From Aureimonas phyllosphaerae (GTDB taxonomy: Bacteria; Pseudomonadota; Alphaproteobacteria; Rhizobiales; Rhizobiaceae), in assembly GCF_900113065.1 (NCBI RefSeq), contig NZ_FOOA01000002.1, forward strand, positions 62,001 to 126,000: a stretch of 64,000 bases of DNA. Reading direction: 5' to 3'. Below the pieces are notes generated by a model. That model was not told the origin of the DNA and did no database searches. It saw nothing but the letters and a program-made list of their open reading frames with translations. Below are positions 30,984 to 42,497 of the stretch, one piece after another; the first letter of the stretch is position 1; every line of letters starts with the position of its first letter. Both the position numbers and the translations under genes were made by a program.

Positions 30984-31475
30984 TTAGCGGTACGGAGCGT
31001 CGAGCGCAATGTTGCGAGCGATTTCACGCTCCCAACGGTCGCCGTTCGCCAGCAGCTTTTCCTTGTCGTAGTACAGTTCTTCACGCGTCTCGGTGGAGAA
31101 CTCGAAGTTCGGCCCCTCGACGATCGCATCGACCGGGCAGGCTTCCTGGCAGAAGCCGCAGTAGATGCACTTCACCATGTCGATATCGTAGCGCACCGTG
31201 CGGCGCGTTCCGTCGTTGCGCCGCGGCCCGGCTTCGATCGTGATGGCCTGCGCAGGACAGATCGCCTCGCAGAGCTTGCATGCGATGCAGCGCTCTTCGC
31301 CGTTGGGGTAGCGGCGAAGCGCATGCTCCCCCCGAAAGCGCGGGCTCACCGGTCCCTTCTCGAACGGGTAGTTCACGGTCGCCTTGGGGGCAAAAAAGTA
31401 CCGCATCGACAAGCGGAACGCCTTTAGGAACTCGACCAGGAACAGGGATTTGACGGACTGGGCCAGGGCACTCAT
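30984..31475 (-). CDS. nuoI: NADH-quinone oxidoreductase subunit I
   Basis: NuoI (163 aa) carries clusters N6a and N6b. Two ferredoxin motifs are seen: [14 protein letters not shown] (about residues 63-76) and [14 protein letters not shown] (about 102-115). An N-terminal amphipathic helix precedes them. All eight cluster cysteines are intact. Confidence 0.97.
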   Translation of the reverse strand: MSALAQSVKSLFLVEFLKAFRLSMRYFFAPKATVNYPFEKGPVSPRFRGEHALRRYPNGEERCIACKLCEAICPAQAITIEAGPRRNDGTRRTVRYDIDMVKCIYCGFCQEACPVDAIVEGPNFEFSTETREELYYDKEKLLANGDRWEREIARNIALDAPYR

Positions 31476-31545
31476 CGAACGATCCGATCTCCGGTAAAGG
31501 AGGCTTCGGGCGGCACGATCACCGCCCTCGTTGTGTCTTTATGGC

Positions 31546-32634
31546 TTACCAGGACAGGGCCGCCGCCTGGCGAGCAGCGTCCGCGCTCTGACCGTCGCCC
31601 CAGCCGGTCAGCTGAAGCACCAGGGCGACCAGCACGACCATCGCCAGCGACAGCGGAAGGAACACCTTCCAGCCGAGGCGCATGAGCTGGTCGTAACGGT
31701 AGCGCGGCACGAAGGCCTTCACCATCGCGAACATGAAGAAGCAAAGCGCTACTTTCGCAAGGAACCAGATGACGCCGGGAACCCAGGTGAACGGTGCGAA
31801 GCCGAACGGCGGAAGCCAGCCGCCCAGAAACAGGATGGTCATCAGCGAGCACATCAGGGTGATGGCTGCATACTCGCCGAGCATGAACATCATGTACGGC
31901 GTCGAGCCGTACTCGACCATGAAGCCCGCGACGAGTTCGGACTCCGCTTCCGGCAGATCGAACGGCGGCCGGTTCGTCTCGGCGAGTGCCGAAATGAAGA
32001 AGATGACGAACATCGGGAAGAGCGACAGCCAGTGCCAGTCGAGAAAGCTGGCCGGCAGGCCGACCATCGTGCCGACACCGGTGTTCTGCGAAAGAACGAT
32101 CTGGGTCAGGTTCAGCGAGCCGGCACACAAAAGGACGGTGACAATCACGAAGCCGATCGAGACCTCGTAGGACACCATCTGGGCCGCTGAGCGAAGTGCG
32201 CCAAGGAAGGCGTATTTCGAGTTCGACGCCCAGCCGCCCATGATGACGCCGTAAACCTCGAGCGACGAGATTGCGAAGATGTAGAGGATGCCGATGTTGA
32301 TGTCGGCGATCACCCAGCCGTCGGAGACGGGCACAACCGCAAAGGTCGCCAGGGCCAGCGTCACCGCGACCAGCGGCGCGAGGAGGAAGACGACCTTGTC
32401 GGACGAGGCCGGAATGACCGGCTCCTTCAGAACGAACTTCAGAAGGTCGGCGAAGGACTGAAAGAGGCCGAAGGGGCCGACGACGTTGGGGCCGCGACGC
32501 ATCTGCACGGCTGCCCAGATCTTGCGATCGGCCAGAAGGATGTAGGCGATCAGGACCAGCAGGACCACCAGGAAGAGAAGGCTCTGACCGATAATGACGA
32601 GGGCTGGCCAGATATAGGCGGAGAACAGCTCCAT
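31546..32634 (-). CDS. nuoH: NADH-quinone oxidoreductase subunit H
   Basis: NuoH (362 aa) forms the quinone chamber and links the peripheral arm to the membrane arm. The loop [18 protein letters not shown] (about residues 42-59) and [20 protein letters not shown] (about 217-236) are the quinone-site signatures. Eight to nine membrane helices are visible. Confidence 0.97.
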   Translation of the reverse strand: MELFSAYIWPALVIIGQSLLFLVVLLVLIAYILLADRKIWAAVQMRRGPNVVGPFGLFQSFADLLKFVLKEPVIPASSDKVVFLLAPLVAVTLALATFAVVPVSDGWVIADINIGILYIFAISSLEVYGVIMGGWASNSKYAFLGALRSAAQMVSYEVSIGFVIVTVLLCAGSLNLTQIVLSQNTGVGTMVGLPASFLDWHWLSLFPMFVIFFISALAETNRPPFDLPEAESELVAGFMVEYGSTPYMMFMLGEYAAITLMCSLMTILFLGGWLPPFGFAPFTWVPGVIWFLAKVALCFFMFAMVKAFVPRYRYDQLMRLGWKVFLPLSLAMVVLVALVLQLTGWGDGQSADAARQAAALSW

Positions 32635-32649
32635 GGGTTCGTACCGTCC

Positions 32650-34725
32650 TTACTCGGCCGCTTCGAGATGCTCGGCATGCGCGAGGCGCGAGCACTCCGC
32701 CATGACCTTCGAGGCCCGGGCGATGGGATTGGTCAGATAGAAGTCGCTGATGCCGGACTTGAACCCCGCCCCCGACGGTGTGCCCGCACGGTCGGCAAGA
32801 TGCGTGATCGCGTTGGGATCGGCAGCCTGCAACTCGGAACCGACGAAGATCGGATGAGCGCCCGCAAGGTCGCGGCGCAGCGCACCGAGTGAGTCGAATG
32901 GCAGGGCCTTGCCCAGCACGGCGGACAGGGCGCGGAAGATCGCCCACTCCTCGCGCGCGTCACCTGGCGGGAAGCCGGCGCGCGAGCCCGTCTGCACCCG
33001 GCCTTCGGTGTTGACCCAAGTCCCGGACTTTTCCGTGTAGGCCGCACCCGGCAGAATGACATCGGCGCGATGCGCACCCTTGTCGCCGTGCGTTCCCACG
33101 TAGACGACGAAGGCGCTGGGCCCGATGTCGATCTCGTCGGCTCCGAGATTGAAGAGGACGTCGACGCCGTCCGATACCATCTCGGCCACCGCCTTGCCGC
33201 CCTCGCCCGGCACGAAGCCGATATCGAGGCCGCCGACCCGGCTTGCCGCCGTGTGGAGGACGTTGAAGCCGTTCCACTCGTCGGACACCGCGCCGATCTC
33301 ACGCGCAAGCGCTGCGATGCTGGCAAGAACGTCGGCGCCGTTCTCGCCGCTGATCGCGCCCTGCCCCACGATGATCATCGGGCGGGCCGCATTCTTAAGG
33401 GCGTCGAAGAACTCGCCGTTCGCGGTCTCGATGTCGGACAGCGTCTGCGGTCCCGCACCGAGGTAGGTGACGGCATAGCGCAGGTCCGACTTCTCGCCGA
33501 TGAAACCGACCGGGAAGTCGCCGCGGCGCCAGCGCTTGCGGATGCGCGCGTTCAGCACCGGCGCTTCGAAGCGCGGATTGGAGCCGATGATCAGCAGCGC
33601 GTCGGCCTGCTCGATGCCGGTGATCGTCGTGTTGAAGACGTACGAGGCGCGTCCGTCGGTCGGGTCGAGCTTTGCCCCGTCCTGACGGCAGTCGATGTTG
33701 GCGGATCCGAGCTGACCCATCAGGCGCTTCAGCGCCCACATGTCCTCAACGGCCGAGAGATCGCCTGCGATCGCGCCGATCCGGTCGGACGAGACACCAG
33801 ACACCTTCAGTCGAATGGCCTCGAAGGCTTCGGGCCAGGAAACCGGCTGGAGACGACCGTCGCGGCGAACATACGGGCGGTCCAGGCGCTGGGTGCGCAG
33901 GCCGTCCCAGACGAAGCGGGTCTTGTCGGAGATCCACTCTTCGTTGACGAGGTCGTTGATGCGCGGAAGGATGCGCATCACTTCGCGGCCGCGCGTGTCG
34001 ACACGGATCGCCGAACCGACCGCGTCCATCACGTCGACCGACTCCGTCTTGGTCAGTTCCCACGGACGGGCCTGGAACGCATAGGGACGCGAGGTCAAAG
34101 CGCCGACCGGGCACAGGTCGATCACGTTGCCCTGAAGCTCGGAGGTCATCGCCTGCTCGAGATAGGTCGTGATCTCGGCGTCCTCGCCGCGACCGACGAG
34201 CCCGAGCTCGGAGATGCCCGCCACCTCGGTCGTGAAGCGAACGCACCGCGTGCAGTGAATGCACCGCGTCATGATCGTCTTCACAAGGGGGCCGATGTAT
34301 TTGTCCTCGACCGCGCGCTTGTTCTCCTGATAGCGCGACGAGTCGACGCCGAAGGCCATCGCCTGGTCCTGAAGATCGCACTCGCCGCCCTGATCGCAGA
34401 TCGGGCAATCCAGCGGGTGGTTGATCAGGAGGAATTCCATGACGCCCTCGCGGGCCTTCTTCACCATCGGCGTGTTGGTGAAGATTTCCGGCGCTTCGCC
34501 GTTCGGGCCCGGACGGAGGTCGCGCACGCCCATGGCGCACGATGCGGCTGGCTTCGGCGGGCCACCCTTCACCTCGATGAGGCACATGCGGCAGTTACCG
34601 GCGACCGACAGGCGCTCATGGAAGCAGAAGCGCGGAATCTCGGCACCCGCCTCCTCCGCCGCCTGCAGCAGCGTGTAGTGGTCGGGAACCTCGATCTCGT
34701 TTCCGTCGACTTTGATCTTTGCCAT
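32650..34725 (-). CDS. nuoG: NADH-quinone oxidoreductase subunit G
   Basis: NuoG (691 aa) is the large iron-sulfur subunit. An N-terminal [2Fe-2S] domain ([21 protein letters not shown], about residues 32-52) is followed by the His-Cys3 cluster region ([18 protein letters not shown]), a [4Fe-4S] motif [10 protein letters not shown], and a degenerate molybdopterin-oxidoreductase fold to the end. The 189-bp gap to nuoF is longer than elsewhere in the operon and shows no gene. Confidence 0.97.
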   Translation of the reverse strand: MAKIKVDGNEIEVPDHYTLLQAAEEAGAEIPRFCFHERLSVAGNCRMCLIEVKGGPPKPAASCAMGVRDLRPGPNGEAPEIFTNTPMVKKAREGVMEFLLINHPLDCPICDQGGECDLQDQAMAFGVDSSRYQENKRAVEDKYIGPLVKTIMTRCIHCTRCVRFTTEVAGISELGLVGRGEDAEITTYLEQAMTSELQGNVIDLCPVGALTSRPYAFQARPWELTKTESVDVMDAVGSAIRVDTRGREVMRILPRINDLVNEEWISDKTRFVWDGLRTQRLDRPYVRRDGRLQPVSWPEAFEAIRLKVSGVSSDRIGAIAGDLSAVEDMWALKRLMGQLGSANIDCRQDGAKLDPTDGRASYVFNTTITGIEQADALLIIGSNPRFEAPVLNARIRKRWRRGDFPVGFIGEKSDLRYAVTYLGAGPQTLSDIETANGEFFDALKNAARPMIIVGQGAISGENGADVLASIAALAREIGAVSDEWNGFNVLHTAASRVGGLDIGFVPGEGGKAVAEMVSDGVDVLFNLGADEIDIGPSAFVVYVGTHGDKGAHRADVILPGAAYTEKSGTWVNTEGRVQTGSRAGFPPGDAREEWAIFRALSAVLGKALPFDSLGALRRDLAGAHPIFVGSELQAADPNAITHLADRAGTPSGAGFKSGISDFYLTNPIARASKVMAECSRLAHAEHLEAAE

Positions 34726-34914
34726 TTTCAGACCCGATCGAACTTGGCTTTCAAAGTGCGACGGCCGCCGAACGCGTGGCGACCATTGTCACTGGCCAGA
34801 TATCCATTACCACGGCGGACCGTCCGGCCGGCTTCCAATCGGAAGCTATCCAGTCGTCCGCCACCTTGCCGGCCGAACTCCGATCCAGACCGGAGCTGAC
34901 CGACCACCAAGACC

Positions 34915-36222
34915 CTATTCCGCCGCTTGCAGGATCGGCTTGCGACCCATATCGGCATTGCGCGAGAACTCGTCGATGCGACGCTCGATCTCCGGACGGA
35001 AGTGGCGAACCAGACCCTGGATCGGCCATGCGGCGGCGTCGCCGAGCGCGCAGATCGTGTGGCCTTCGACCTGCTTCGTCACGTCGAGAAGCATGTCGAT
35101 CTCGCGCTTCTGCGCGTTGCCGACCACCATGCGTTCCATGACGCGCCACATCCAGCCCGTGCCTTCGCGGCAAGGCGTGCACTGACCGCAGCTCTCGTGC
35201 TTGTAGAAGTATGCAAGGCGAGCGATCGCCCGGACGATGTCGGTCGACTTGTCCATGACGATCACGGCGGCTGTGCCGAACGAGGACTTCACCTCGCGCA
35301 TGCCGTCGAAGTCCATCGGCGCGTCGAGGATCTGCTCACCCGGCACTAGCGGGCAGGACGAGCCGCCCGGAATGACGGCCAGGAGATTTTCGTAGCCGCC
35401 GCGCACGCCGCCGCAGTGACGGTCGATGAGCTCCCGGAACGGAATGCCCATCGATTCTTCGACCGTACACGGCCGGTTCACGTGGCCCGAGATCGAGAAA
35501 AGCTTCGTGCCCGTGTTGTTCGGACGGCCGATGCCGGCGAACCAGCCACCGCCGCGGCGCAGGATGGTCGGCGCGACGGCGATCGACTCGACGTTGTTCA
35601 CCGTCGTCGGGCAACCGTAGAGGCCCATGTTCGCCGGGAACGGCGGCTTCAGGCGCGGCTGGCCCTTCTTGCCTTCGAGGCTTTCGAGCAGCGCGGTCTC
35701 TTCACCGCAGATGTATGCGCCGGCGCCGTGATGGACGAAGATATCCATGTCCCAGCCGCACTCGTTGTCGCGTCCGAGTAGCCCCGCCTCGTAGCATTCG
35801 TCGATGGCGAGCTGCAGCGCTTCCCGCTCGCGGACGTATTCGCCGCGGACGTAGATGTAAGCCGTGTGCGCGCCCATCGCGAAACCGGCGATCACGCAGC
35901 CTTCGACCAGCGTGAACGGGTCGTTGCGCATGATCTCCCGGTCCTTGCAGGTCCCGGGCTCGGACTCGTCGGCGTTCACCACGAGGTAATGCGGCCGCTC
36001 GCCGACTTCCTTCGGCATGAACGACCACTTGAGACCCGTCGGAAAGCCGGCCCCGCCGCGACCGCGCAGGCCCGACGCTTTCATTTCGTTGATGATCCAG
36101 TCGCGACCCTTGCCGATGATGTCGGCCGTACCATCGAAATGGCCGCGCTTCATCGCGCCCTTCAGGCTTTTGTCCCGAAGGCCGTAGATGTTGGTAAAGA
36201 TCCGGTCCTTGTCCTGAAGCAT
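34915..36222 (-). CDS. nuoF: NADH-quinone oxidoreductase subunit F
   Basis: NuoF (435 aa) binds NADH and FMN. The Gly-rich NADH/FMN loop [13 protein letters not shown] (about residues 51-63), the FMN segment [17 protein letters not shown] (about 171-187), and the N3 cluster motif [14 protein letters not shown] (about 350-363) are all present. The start is 14 bp after the nuoE stop. Confidence 0.97.
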   Translation of the reverse strand: MLQDKDRIFTNIYGLRDKSLKGAMKRGHFDGTADIIGKGRDWIINEMKASGLRGRGGAGFPTGLKWSFMPKEVGERPHYLVVNADESEPGTCKDREIMRNDPFTLVEGCVIAGFAMGAHTAYIYVRGEYVREREALQLAIDECYEAGLLGRDNECGWDMDIFVHHGAGAYICGEETALLESLEGKKGQPRLKPPFPANMGLYGCPTTVNNVESIAVAPTILRRGGGWFAGIGRPNNTGTKLFSISGHVNRPCTVEESMGIPFRELIDRHCGGVRGGYENLLAVIPGGSSCPLVPGEQILDAPMDFDGMREVKSSFGTAAVIVMDKSTDIVRAIARLAYFYKHESCGQCTPCREGTGWMWRVMERMVVGNAQKREIDMLLDVTKQVEGHTICALGDAAAWPIQGLVRHFRPEIERRIDEFSRNADMGRKPILQAAE

Positions 36223-36236
36223 GTTCCGATCTCCGC

Positions 36237-37427
36237 CTATTCCGAGGCCTTCGGCTTCGTGCCGCGACGACCCTTGGCCGGTTCGCCCTTGCCGACGTCC
36301 GGACCAGGAAGAACGTCATCCGTGTCGGTGCGCTTGCCTTCGAGCGTGCCGGTCGCGGTATGGTCCTTGCCCGACAGATCTTCCTTGCCGGTTGCGGCAG
36401 AGCCCCGATCGCTATCGTCGACGAACTTTTCTTCCAGAACGACGGCGCTCTGAGCGCTGACGCCCTTTGTCGTAAGCGGCCCATCCGTGCGGGCCTCGCC
36501 CGACATGGTTTCGGCCTTCTTCTGCTCTGCAGCAGCATTGGTCTGCTCGGCGCCGGTCGGCCCCTGCTGCGTGCCGCCTGTCCGTCCGGACGTGGCGGAA
36601 TGGTTCGTCAGGTCAACGCTGGTCGCTTCCTCGGCCGCCGGATGTGTCTTGGCGACCCCGTCCGGACCCTTGATGGTGGGATCCGTTTCCGGTGCGTGCG
36701 TATCAACACGACCGGCCTGCGAGGGTGCCGAGCCGGCTCCGCCATCGCTCGGCGCGGACGTGCCGCCGGTCCGCGGCGCCGTGCGGGCCTCGTCGGTGCC
36801 ACCGTCGTCGTCGTCATTGAAGGTGTTCAGAGTCGTCAGGCCGCCAACCGGGACCGAGAGATGTCGGTCAATCTGAGGGCCTTTCTTGATCGCAGCGCCC
36901 TCGCCGCGGTCGAACGCGTCGATGATCTCCGCCAGCCGATCGGCCGTCAGGTCCTCATAGGTGTCCTTGAACACCATCACCATCGGGGCGTTCACGCAGG
37001 CACCGAGGCACTCGACCTCTTCCCACGACAGAGTGCCGCTCTCGTTCAGGTGAAACGGCTGCGGATGGATCTTCTCACGGCAGACGCGCTTCAGATCGTC
37101 CGACCCTCGCAGCATGCACGGCGTCGTCCCGCACACCTGGATGTGGGCGCGCGTGCCGACAGGGGCGAGCTGGAACTGCGTGTAGAAGGTCGCGACCTCG
37201 AGCACGCGGATCATCGGCATGCGAAGTCGCTGCGCGACGTGCTCGATGGCGGCTTTCGTCACCCAGCCGTCCTGCTCCTGTGCACGCATCAGGAGCGGGA
37301 TGACGGCAGACTGCTGACGGCCTTCGGGATATTTGCGGATCGTCGCCTCGGCCCATTCGGCGTTCTGCGCCGAAAAGGCAAAACATTGAGGCTGAACGGC
37401 ATCTTCCGCAAGACGTCTGACGGACAT
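36237..37427 (-). CDS. nuoE: NADH-quinone oxidoreductase subunit E with long C-terminal tail
   Basis: NuoE (396 aa) carries cluster N1a. The thioredoxin-like core covers about residues 1-200, with cluster cysteines Cys99, Cys104 (CGTTPC) and Cys140, Cys144 (CLGAC). The remaining ~190 residues are low-complexity, rich in Gly, Thr, Ala, Ser, Asp, Lys and Glu, and predicted disordered. E. coli NuoE has 166 residues; C-terminal extensions occur in rhizobial NuoE, but this one doubles the protein. No frameshift is evident and the codons look coding to the stop, so the tail seems real. Confidence 0.94.
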   Translation of the reverse strand: MSVRRLAEDAVQPQCFAFSAQNAEWAEATIRKYPEGRQQSAVIPLLMRAQEQDGWVTKAAIEHVAQRLRMPMIRVLEVATFYTQFQLAPVGTRAHIQVCGTTPCMLRGSDDLKRVCREKIHPQPFHLNESGTLSWEEVECLGACVNAPMVMVFKDTYEDLTADRLAEIIDAFDRGEGAAIKKGPQIDRHLSVPVGGLTTLNTFNDDDDGGTDEARTAPRTGGTSAPSDGGAGSAPSQAGRVDTHAPETDPTIKGPDGVAKTHPAAEEATSVDLTNHSATSGRTGGTQQGPTGAEQTNAAAEQKKAETMSGEARTDGPLTTKGVSAQSAVVLEEKFVDDSDRGSAATGKEDLSGKDHTATGTLEGKRTDTDDVLPGPDVGKGEPAKGRRGTKPKASE

Positions 37428-37593
37428 CGGACCTCGACTTCAGAACGGTTCCAACACACCCGTGTTGCGGCGCGTTCTAACACATTAAGCATGAAAGACC
37501 AGCGCCCGAACCCGTGCCGGACGCCGTGTCGTATCGATTTTCGATCGCCCACCAGCGAGGCGATCGGGACAATTCCAGCTGGTCGTTACCGGT

Positions 37594-38784
37594 CTAGCGG
37601 TCGACCTCGCCGAACACGATGTCGCACGATCCGAGAATCGCGGAGACGTCGGCCAGCATGTGATTGCGGCACAAGAAATCCATGGCCTGCAGATGGGCGA
37701 AGCCAGGCGCGCGGATCTTGCAGCGGTACGGCTTGTTGGTCCCGTCCGCCACCAGGTAGACCCCGAACTCGCCCTTCGGCGCTTCGACGGCCGCGTAGAC
37801 CTCGCCCTCGGGCACATGGAAGCCTTCGGTGTAGAGCTTGAAGTGGTGAATCAGCGCTTCCATCGAGCGGCGCATCTCGCCGCGCTTGGGCGGCACGACC
37901 TTGCCCTCGGTCGAGGCGAAGGGGCCGGCCCGGTCGCCGCCGGCGAGACGCTCAACGCACTGCTTCATGATCGCGACCGACTGACGCATCTCCTCCATGC
38001 GGATGAGGTAGCGATCGTAGCAGTCGCCGTTCTTGCCGATCGGAATGTCGAAATCCATCTGGTCGTAGCACTCGTAAGGCTGCGACTTGCGCAAGTCCCA
38101 CGCGGCGCCCGAACCACGGACCATGACGCCCGAGAAGCCCCAAGCCCAGGCATCCTCCAGGCTGACGACGCCGATATCGACGTTGCGCTGCTTGAAGATT
38201 CGGTTCTCGGTCAGGAGTTCGTCAATGTCGGCAAGGCGTGGCAGGAACTCGTCGCACCAGATGCCGATATCGTCGACGAGCTGCGGCGCCAGATCCTGGT
38301 GTACGCCGCCGGGCCTGAAGTACGCGGCGTGGAGGCGAGCGCCGGACGCGCGCTCGTAGAAGACCATCAGCTTCTCGCGTTCCTCGAAGCCCCAGAGCGG
38401 CGGGGTCAGCGCGCCGACGTCCATGGCCTGGGTCGTCACGTTGAGAAGGTGCGAGAGAATGCGCCCGATCTCGCAATAGAGAACGCGGATCAACTGACCC
38501 TTGATCGGGACCTCGACCCCGGCAAGACGCTCGACCGCAAGGCAGAAGGCATGCTCCTGATTCATCGGCGCGACGTAGTCGAGCCGGTCGAAGTAGGGCA
38601 TCGCCTGAAGGTAGGTCTTCTGCTCGATCAGCTTCTCAGTGCCGCGATGCAGCAGGCCGATATGGGGATCGACGCGCTCGACGTTCTCACCGTCGAGCTC
38701 GAGCACGAGGCGGAGCACGCCGTGCGCCGCCGGATGCTGGGGGCCGAAATTGATGTTGAAGTTCCGGACGTCGATCTCGGCCAC
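37594..38784 (-). CDS. nuoD: NADH-quinone oxidoreductase subunit D
   Basis: NuoD (396 aa) is the 49-kDa subunit lining the quinone site. The N-terminal [17 protein letters not shown] includes the conserved quinone-binding His loop, and [12 protein letters not shown] and [16 protein letters not shown] are typical. The C-terminus ends in the conserved [11 protein letters not shown] 166-bp gap separates it from nuoE. Confidence 0.97.
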   Translation of the reverse strand: MAEIDVRNFNINFGPQHPAAHGVLRLVLELDGENVERVDPHIGLLHRGTEKLIEQKTYLQAMPYFDRLDYVAPMNQEHAFCLAVERLAGVEVPIKGQLIRVLYCEIGRILSHLLNVTTQAMDVGALTPPLWGFEEREKLMVFYERASGARLHAAYFRPGGVHQDLAPQLVDDIGIWCDEFLPRLADIDELLTENRIFKQRNVDIGVVSLEDAWAWGFSGVMVRGSGAAWDLRKSQPYECYDQMDFDIPIGKNGDCYDRYLIRMEEMRQSVAIMKQCVERLAGGDRAGPFASTEGKVVPPKRGEMRRSMEALIHHFKLYTEGFHVPEGEVYAAVEAPKGEFGVYLVADGTNKPYRCKIRAPGFAHLQAMDFLCRNHMLADVSAILGSCDIVFGEVDR

Positions 38785-38961
38785 GGTCAGGCACCCTGCT
38801 CGTTTGCGAACTGCGCGACGGTCTGCGCGCCCGCGATCCTACGGGCTTCGTTCGCGAAGGAATATTGCGACGACTTGTCGTCGACGGACCTGGGACTGCT
38901 GATCGACGGACCTCGGCAACCGAGGCCGCCGGACGGCAAAGCGCCCTCGCCCGTCATCCTC

Positions 38962-39555
38962 TCAGTTCGCCTTCGCCTTCTCGTCGCCGGGCAGCACGTA
39001 ATCCGTGCCCTCCCACGGCGACAGGAAGTCGAACTGCCGGAACTCCTGGCGCAGCTCCACCGGCTCGTAGACGACCTGCTTCAGCTGCTCGTCGTAGTGC
39101 ACCTCGACGAACCCGGTCAGCGGGAAGTCCTTCCGCAGCGGATGCCCCTCGAACCCGTAGTCTGTCAGGATGCGGCGAAGATCCGGATGCCCGGTGAACA
39201 GGATGCCGTAGAGGTCATAGGCTTCGCGCTCGAACCAGTCGGCACCGGGAAATACGCTGGTGATCGAGGGAACTGGATCGTCCTCACCGGTCAGCACCTT
39301 CACGCGGATGCGCTGGTTGAGGTGCGGCGAAAGGAGATGGATCACCACCTCGAACCGATCGACGCGCGCCGGGTAGTCCACGCCGCACAGATCGACGAAG
39401 GACTTGAACTGGCACTGCGGATCGTCGCGCAAATGCGTGACGACCTCGACGAGGTGCTCCGGAGCGACCGTCAACGTCAGTTCATCCAGTCGGAAGTCCG
39501 ACGCGACAAGCTTCTCGCCGAACAGCGGGACCAGATATTCCGAAAGCTCGTTCAT
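38962..39555 (-). CDS. nuoC: NADH-quinone oxidoreductase subunit C
   Basis: NuoC (197 aa) is the 30-kDa subunit of the Q-module. The signature [20 protein letters not shown] (about residues 117-136) followed by [17 protein letters not shown] is present. I start at ATG 39555 with GAGGG upstream; the frame extends to 39657 only inside nuoB. A 177-bp gap precedes nuoD. Confidence 0.96.
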   Translation of the reverse strand: MNELSEYLVPLFGEKLVASDFRLDELTLTVAPEHLVEVVTHLRDDPQCQFKSFVDLCGVDYPARVDRFEVVIHLLSPHLNQRIRVKVLTGEDDPVPSITSVFPGADWFEREAYDLYGILFTGHPDLRRILTDYGFEGHPLRKDFPLTGFVEVHYDEQLKQVVYEPVELRQEFRQFDFLSPWEGTDYVLPGDEKAKAN

Positions 39556-39562
39556 GCGTCCC

Positions 39563-40120
39563 TCAACGCTCGATCGTTCCGAGACGACGGATCTTCTTCT
39601 GCAGAAGAAGGACGCCGTAGAGAAGCGCCTCGGCCGTCGGCGGGCAGCCCGGCACATAGATGTCGACCGGCACTACGCGATCGCAGCCGCGCACCACCGA
39701 ATAGGAATAGTGGTAGTAGCCGCCACCGTTAGCGCAGGACCCCATCGAGATCACGTAACGCGGCTCCGGCATCTGGTCGTAGACCTTGCGGAGCGCCGGT
39801 GCCATCTTGTTGGTGAGGGTGCCGGCGACGATCATCACGTCGGACTGGCGAGGTGACGCACGCGGGGCGAAGCCGAAGCGCTCGCCGTCGTAACGCGGCA
39901 TCGACATCTGCATCATCTCGACCGCGCAGCATGCGAGGCCGAACGTCATCCACATGAGCGAGCCCGTGCGCGCCCACTGGATGAGATCCTCGGTCGAGGT
40001 GACGATGAAGCCCTTATCGGCCAGTTCGTTGTTGACCTCGGTGACGAACGGATCGGCCGCAGGAGGTACCTGCAGGTCGGACCGCGCGGCAAACGGGGCG
40101 GTACCGGGGTTCAATCCCAT
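39563..40120 (-). CDS. nuoB: NADH-quinone oxidoreductase subunit B
   Basis: NuoB (185 aa) holds cluster N2 next to the quinone. The tandem cysteines in [11 protein letters not shown], plus MGSCANGGG and VPGCPPT, supply the ligands. ATG 40120 lies inside the nuoA end (10-bp overlap). The segment before [15 protein letters not shown] is a variable N-terminal tail. Confidence 0.96.
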   Translation of the reverse strand: MGLNPGTAPFAARSDLQVPPAADPFVTEVNNELADKGFIVTSTEDLIQWARTGSLMWMTFGLACCAVEMMQMSMPRYDGERFGFAPRASPRQSDVMIVAGTLTNKMAPALRKVYDQMPEPRYVISMGSCANGGGYYHYSYSVVRGCDRVVPVDIYVPGCPPTAEALLYGVLLLQKKIRRLGTIER

Positions 40121-40476
40121 TCGAGGGCACCTTTCTTCCATTCATAGACAAACCCGACGGTTAGAACGCCGAGGAAGACCATCATCGACCAGAAGCCCGC
40201 CCACCCGAGATCGCCGAAGGAGGCAGCCCAGGGGAACAGGAATGCGACTTCGAGATCGAAGATGATGAAAAGGATCGACACCAGATAGAATCGGACGTCG
40301 AACTTCATGCGCGAATCGTCGAAGGCGTCGAAGCCGCACTCGTAAGCCGACAGCTTCTCGTCGTCCGGCGCCTTGAAGGCGAGCAGAAACGGTGACACGA
40401 GAAGCGCGATACCGATCAGGAGCGCGACGCCGACGAAGATGACGATCGGTAGGTAGGATCCAAGAAGCTCGTTCAC
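40111..40476 (-). CDS. nuoA: NADH-quinone oxidoreductase subunit A
   Basis: NuoA (121 aa) has three membrane helices and the conserved loop [22 protein letters not shown] split across residues ~47-68. The start is GTG 40476 with GAGGA upstream; the open frame beyond it is not family sequence. It is the first gene of the nuo operon. A weak promoter candidate (TTGCGT-16-CTAATC, minus strand, 40625-40652) lies about 150 bp upstream. Confidence 0.95.
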   Translation of the reverse strand: MNELLGSYLPIVIFVGVALLIGIALLVSPFLLAFKAPDDEKLSAYECGFDAFDDSRMKFDVRFYLVSILFIIFDLEVAFLFPWAASFGDLGWAGFWSMMVFLGVLTVGFVYEWKKGALEWD

Positions 40477-40773
40477 AAGCGGGTCTTCCTCTGAGCCGGG
40501 TGCGCCAAGTCCGCACACCGGCCGCGGCAGTGCGGCTTTGAAAACCTGACGGGGACATGAGCGATCGGAGGACGTATTCAATGCGTCCAACGGCCACGGC
40601 TCACGCCCTTCGCATTGCGGCGAGGATTAGACCCTTCCTAATGTGGACGCAAGCAGCATCCCCGCCCATTGGGCGTGCTTGAAGCAATCTTCGCAGACAG
40701 GCAAACGAAGCCGGAACAGCGCAGCAGCGTGGGCTGAAGACGAGTTCGATCATAGAACATATAGGAAGAGAGA

Positions 40774-40850
40774 TGGCGCGAGTGACGGGGCTCGAACCCG
40801 CGACCTCCGGCGTGACAGGCCGGCACTCTAACCGACTGAGCTACACCCGC
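40774..40850 (-). tRNA. tRNA-Asp (GTC), copy 2
   Basis: A 77-nt cloverleaf with acceptor stem GCGGGTG/CACTCGC, anticodon loop CTGTCAC (anticodon GTC), T-loop TTCGAGC and an encoded CCA end at 40774-40776. It differs from the upstream copy at a single D-loop base (AGTCGGTTA here). Confidence 0.96.
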
Positions 40851-40898
40851 GCATGTCGTTGCCTCTAGTCAGAGGCAACGTAAAAAGTCGAAATACAA

Positions 40899-40975
40899 TG
40901 GCGCGAGTGACGGGGCTCGAACCCGCGACCTCCGGCGTGACAGGCCGGCACTCTAACCAACTGAGCTACACCCGC
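40899..40975 (-). tRNA. tRNA-Asp (GTC), copy 1
   Basis: A 77-nt cloverleaf with anticodon GTC and encoded CCA, identical to the second copy except for one D-loop base (AGTTGGTTA). The two genes are 48 bp apart and most likely on one transcript from the promoter at 41021-41049. Confidence 0.96.
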
Positions 40976-41020
40976 GCATCGTATTGTGTCGCTGGCGTGT
41001 CCGTCAGCGGCATGAGCGGT

Positions 41021-41049
41021 CGTTTACGGGCTCCCCTTCCGTCTGTCAA
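41021..41049 (-). promoter_or_regulatory. Promoter of the tandem tRNA-Asp genes
   Basis: On the minus strand TTGACA (41044-41049) and TAAACG (41021-41026) are separated by 17 bp, with the -10 about 46 bp upstream of the first tRNA. The -35 is a consensus match. Confidence 0.55.
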
Positions 41050-41214
41050 CGCGCTTTCGCACGTGATTTGAAAACCCATTCCGATCAGTGCGTTCGAAGC
41101 GCCTGTGCTGAAGAATCGGCTCGGAGGATGCGCGCTCGAGGGCCCGGACTTCCGGGGCGTGCCCGCGAATCTCGTCACTCAGTGCTATCAGCGGGGAGGC
41201 GTGCCCGTGGCCTC

Positions 41215-41243
41215 TTGACCGATGGTCGGCCAAACGCGTAATC
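41215..41243 (+). promoter_or_regulatory. Promoter of tRNA-Val
   Basis: TTGACC (41215-41220), a 17-bp spacer and GTAATC (41238-41243) end 12 bp before the tRNA, the usual distance for a stable-RNA promoter. Confidence 0.5.
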
Positions 41244-41255
41244 GGTGGCCCCGGA

Positions 41256-41331
41256 GGGCGATTAGCTCAGTTGGTAGAGCGCCTCGCTTACACCGAGGAT
41301 GTCGGCAGTTCGAGCCTGTCATCGCCCACCA
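41256..41331 (+). tRNA. tRNA-Val (TAC)
   Basis: A 76-nt cloverleaf with acceptor stem GGGCGAT/ATCGCCC, anticodon loop CTTACAC (anticodon TAC), T-loop TTCGAGC and an encoded CCA end at 41329-41331. Confidence 0.96.
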
Positions 41332-41839
41332 AGGACTGCACCCAGCGCCACGTGGGGGTTGCACCTTCCGGCCGCTCCAGTCCCTATTCTGATCAAACTA
41401 GGCTTCCGTCCCTGTTCACCGACGTTGCGCCGGCCGTGAAGGTCAAGGACGATCGGCTGCTTGTGAATCGAGATCGAGGGATCGAGAAGATTCCGCAGTG
41501 GGAATTTCGGTGGTGGTTCGAAGGTTGCGGGTCGACCGTAGAAAGATCGACCGATCGAAAGCCTGAAGGATCGCCCGTCAGCCATGATTTGCGGCCGTCC
41601 TTCGGCAGCCGAAGACCCTTCCGATCCGGACCCAGTCTGCATTGTCCGTTATTAAGGTGTAAGTCCGTCCGGAGCGATCCGTCACGGAAACATTCGGACG
41701 ATGCGGCGCATCACACAGCGAAACCAACCGACGAGCGGCTGTTCGTGGGTCGTCAAAGGAATTCGACGGACCAAGAAAGCATCCGCTCGCGGTTGCTTTT
41801 GGCCATCAAGCCAACTCGGAAAAGCAAGATGCCGTCCGG
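41332..41839. other. Non-coding region after tRNA-Val
   Basis: About 500 bp without a credible gene. The open frame running through it on the plus strand begins inside the tRNA and has no family resemblance. No repeat of the tRNA 3' end is seen, so there is no sign of an integrated element. I see no clear terminator. Confidence 0.5.
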
Positions 41840-42433
41840 TCAGCCCCGGCCCCTGATCATCCAGGCGGCGGGTCGCGCGACGGCTTGCTCGAATAGCCTC
41901 TCCCCGGCTGAGGTGAGATTTCTGCCGAGCCGCCGGTCGATCAGGATGGCGAGGCATGCCGCTCCGGCCGCAATCACCATCGCACCGAACATGTCCAGCG
42001 GAAAATGGATGCCGAGATAGACGTGGGACCAAGCCACGATCAGCCCCGCGCAGCCGATGCAGAGCGCATGGCACCAGTGCCGCAGGGCTAACATCACCGC
42101 GGCATATGTGAACATGGCGAGCCCATGATTGCTGGGGAAGGAAGGGCTGCCGCGGTGTTCGATGAGTTGGTTGCCGAGAGGGATGAGGAAGGGGCGCTGC
42201 GTCGGAACGATCATCCCGATCGCGAAGCTGGCAAGGGCAGCAAGGAGAAGAGCGATAGCGAGGATCGCCTGCCGGCGGACGTCGTGCGTCCCCGTGATCC
42301 AAAGAAGCGCGAGGTGGCAGGGAATGACCAACACGACGTAACGGGCGGCGAACTAGGCGAACCAGGCCGTTGCGCCCCATGTGGGCGATCCGGCGTTAAT
42401 GGCGGAAAAAAGGGTCTGATCGAGCGCGTTCAT
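41840..42433 (-). pseudogene. PAP2/BcrC-like undecaprenyl-diphosphatase gene with in-frame TAG
   Basis: The natural start is ATG 42433 (MNALDQTLFSAINAG), with GGAGG upstream. Codon 27, at 42353-42355, is TAG. The same frame then continues without further stops for 171 codons, through a PAP2 phosphatase: QRPFLIPLG, SFPSNHG (PSGH-type motif) and SHVYLGIHFPLDMFG (SRX5HX3D-type motif). The family recycles undecaprenyl pyrophosphate for cell-wall synthesis. The intact protein would be about 197 aa with five to six membrane helices. The stop replaces a residue between the first helix and the core; a single change (for example from TGG or CAG) would explain it. No good restart site follows. It may be a recent pseudogene or a sequencing error. 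Confidence 0.75.
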
Positions 42434-42497
42434 CGGTGAACGTCCTCCGTGTCGGCTGGGTCTGTCGAAGTGTCGGGAGGGTAGATGAAAATCCGGC

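Noticed and set aside
41271-42020. Open frame starting within tRNA-Val
   Set aside because: Overlaps the tRNA and the PAP2 gene and shows no protein-like features.
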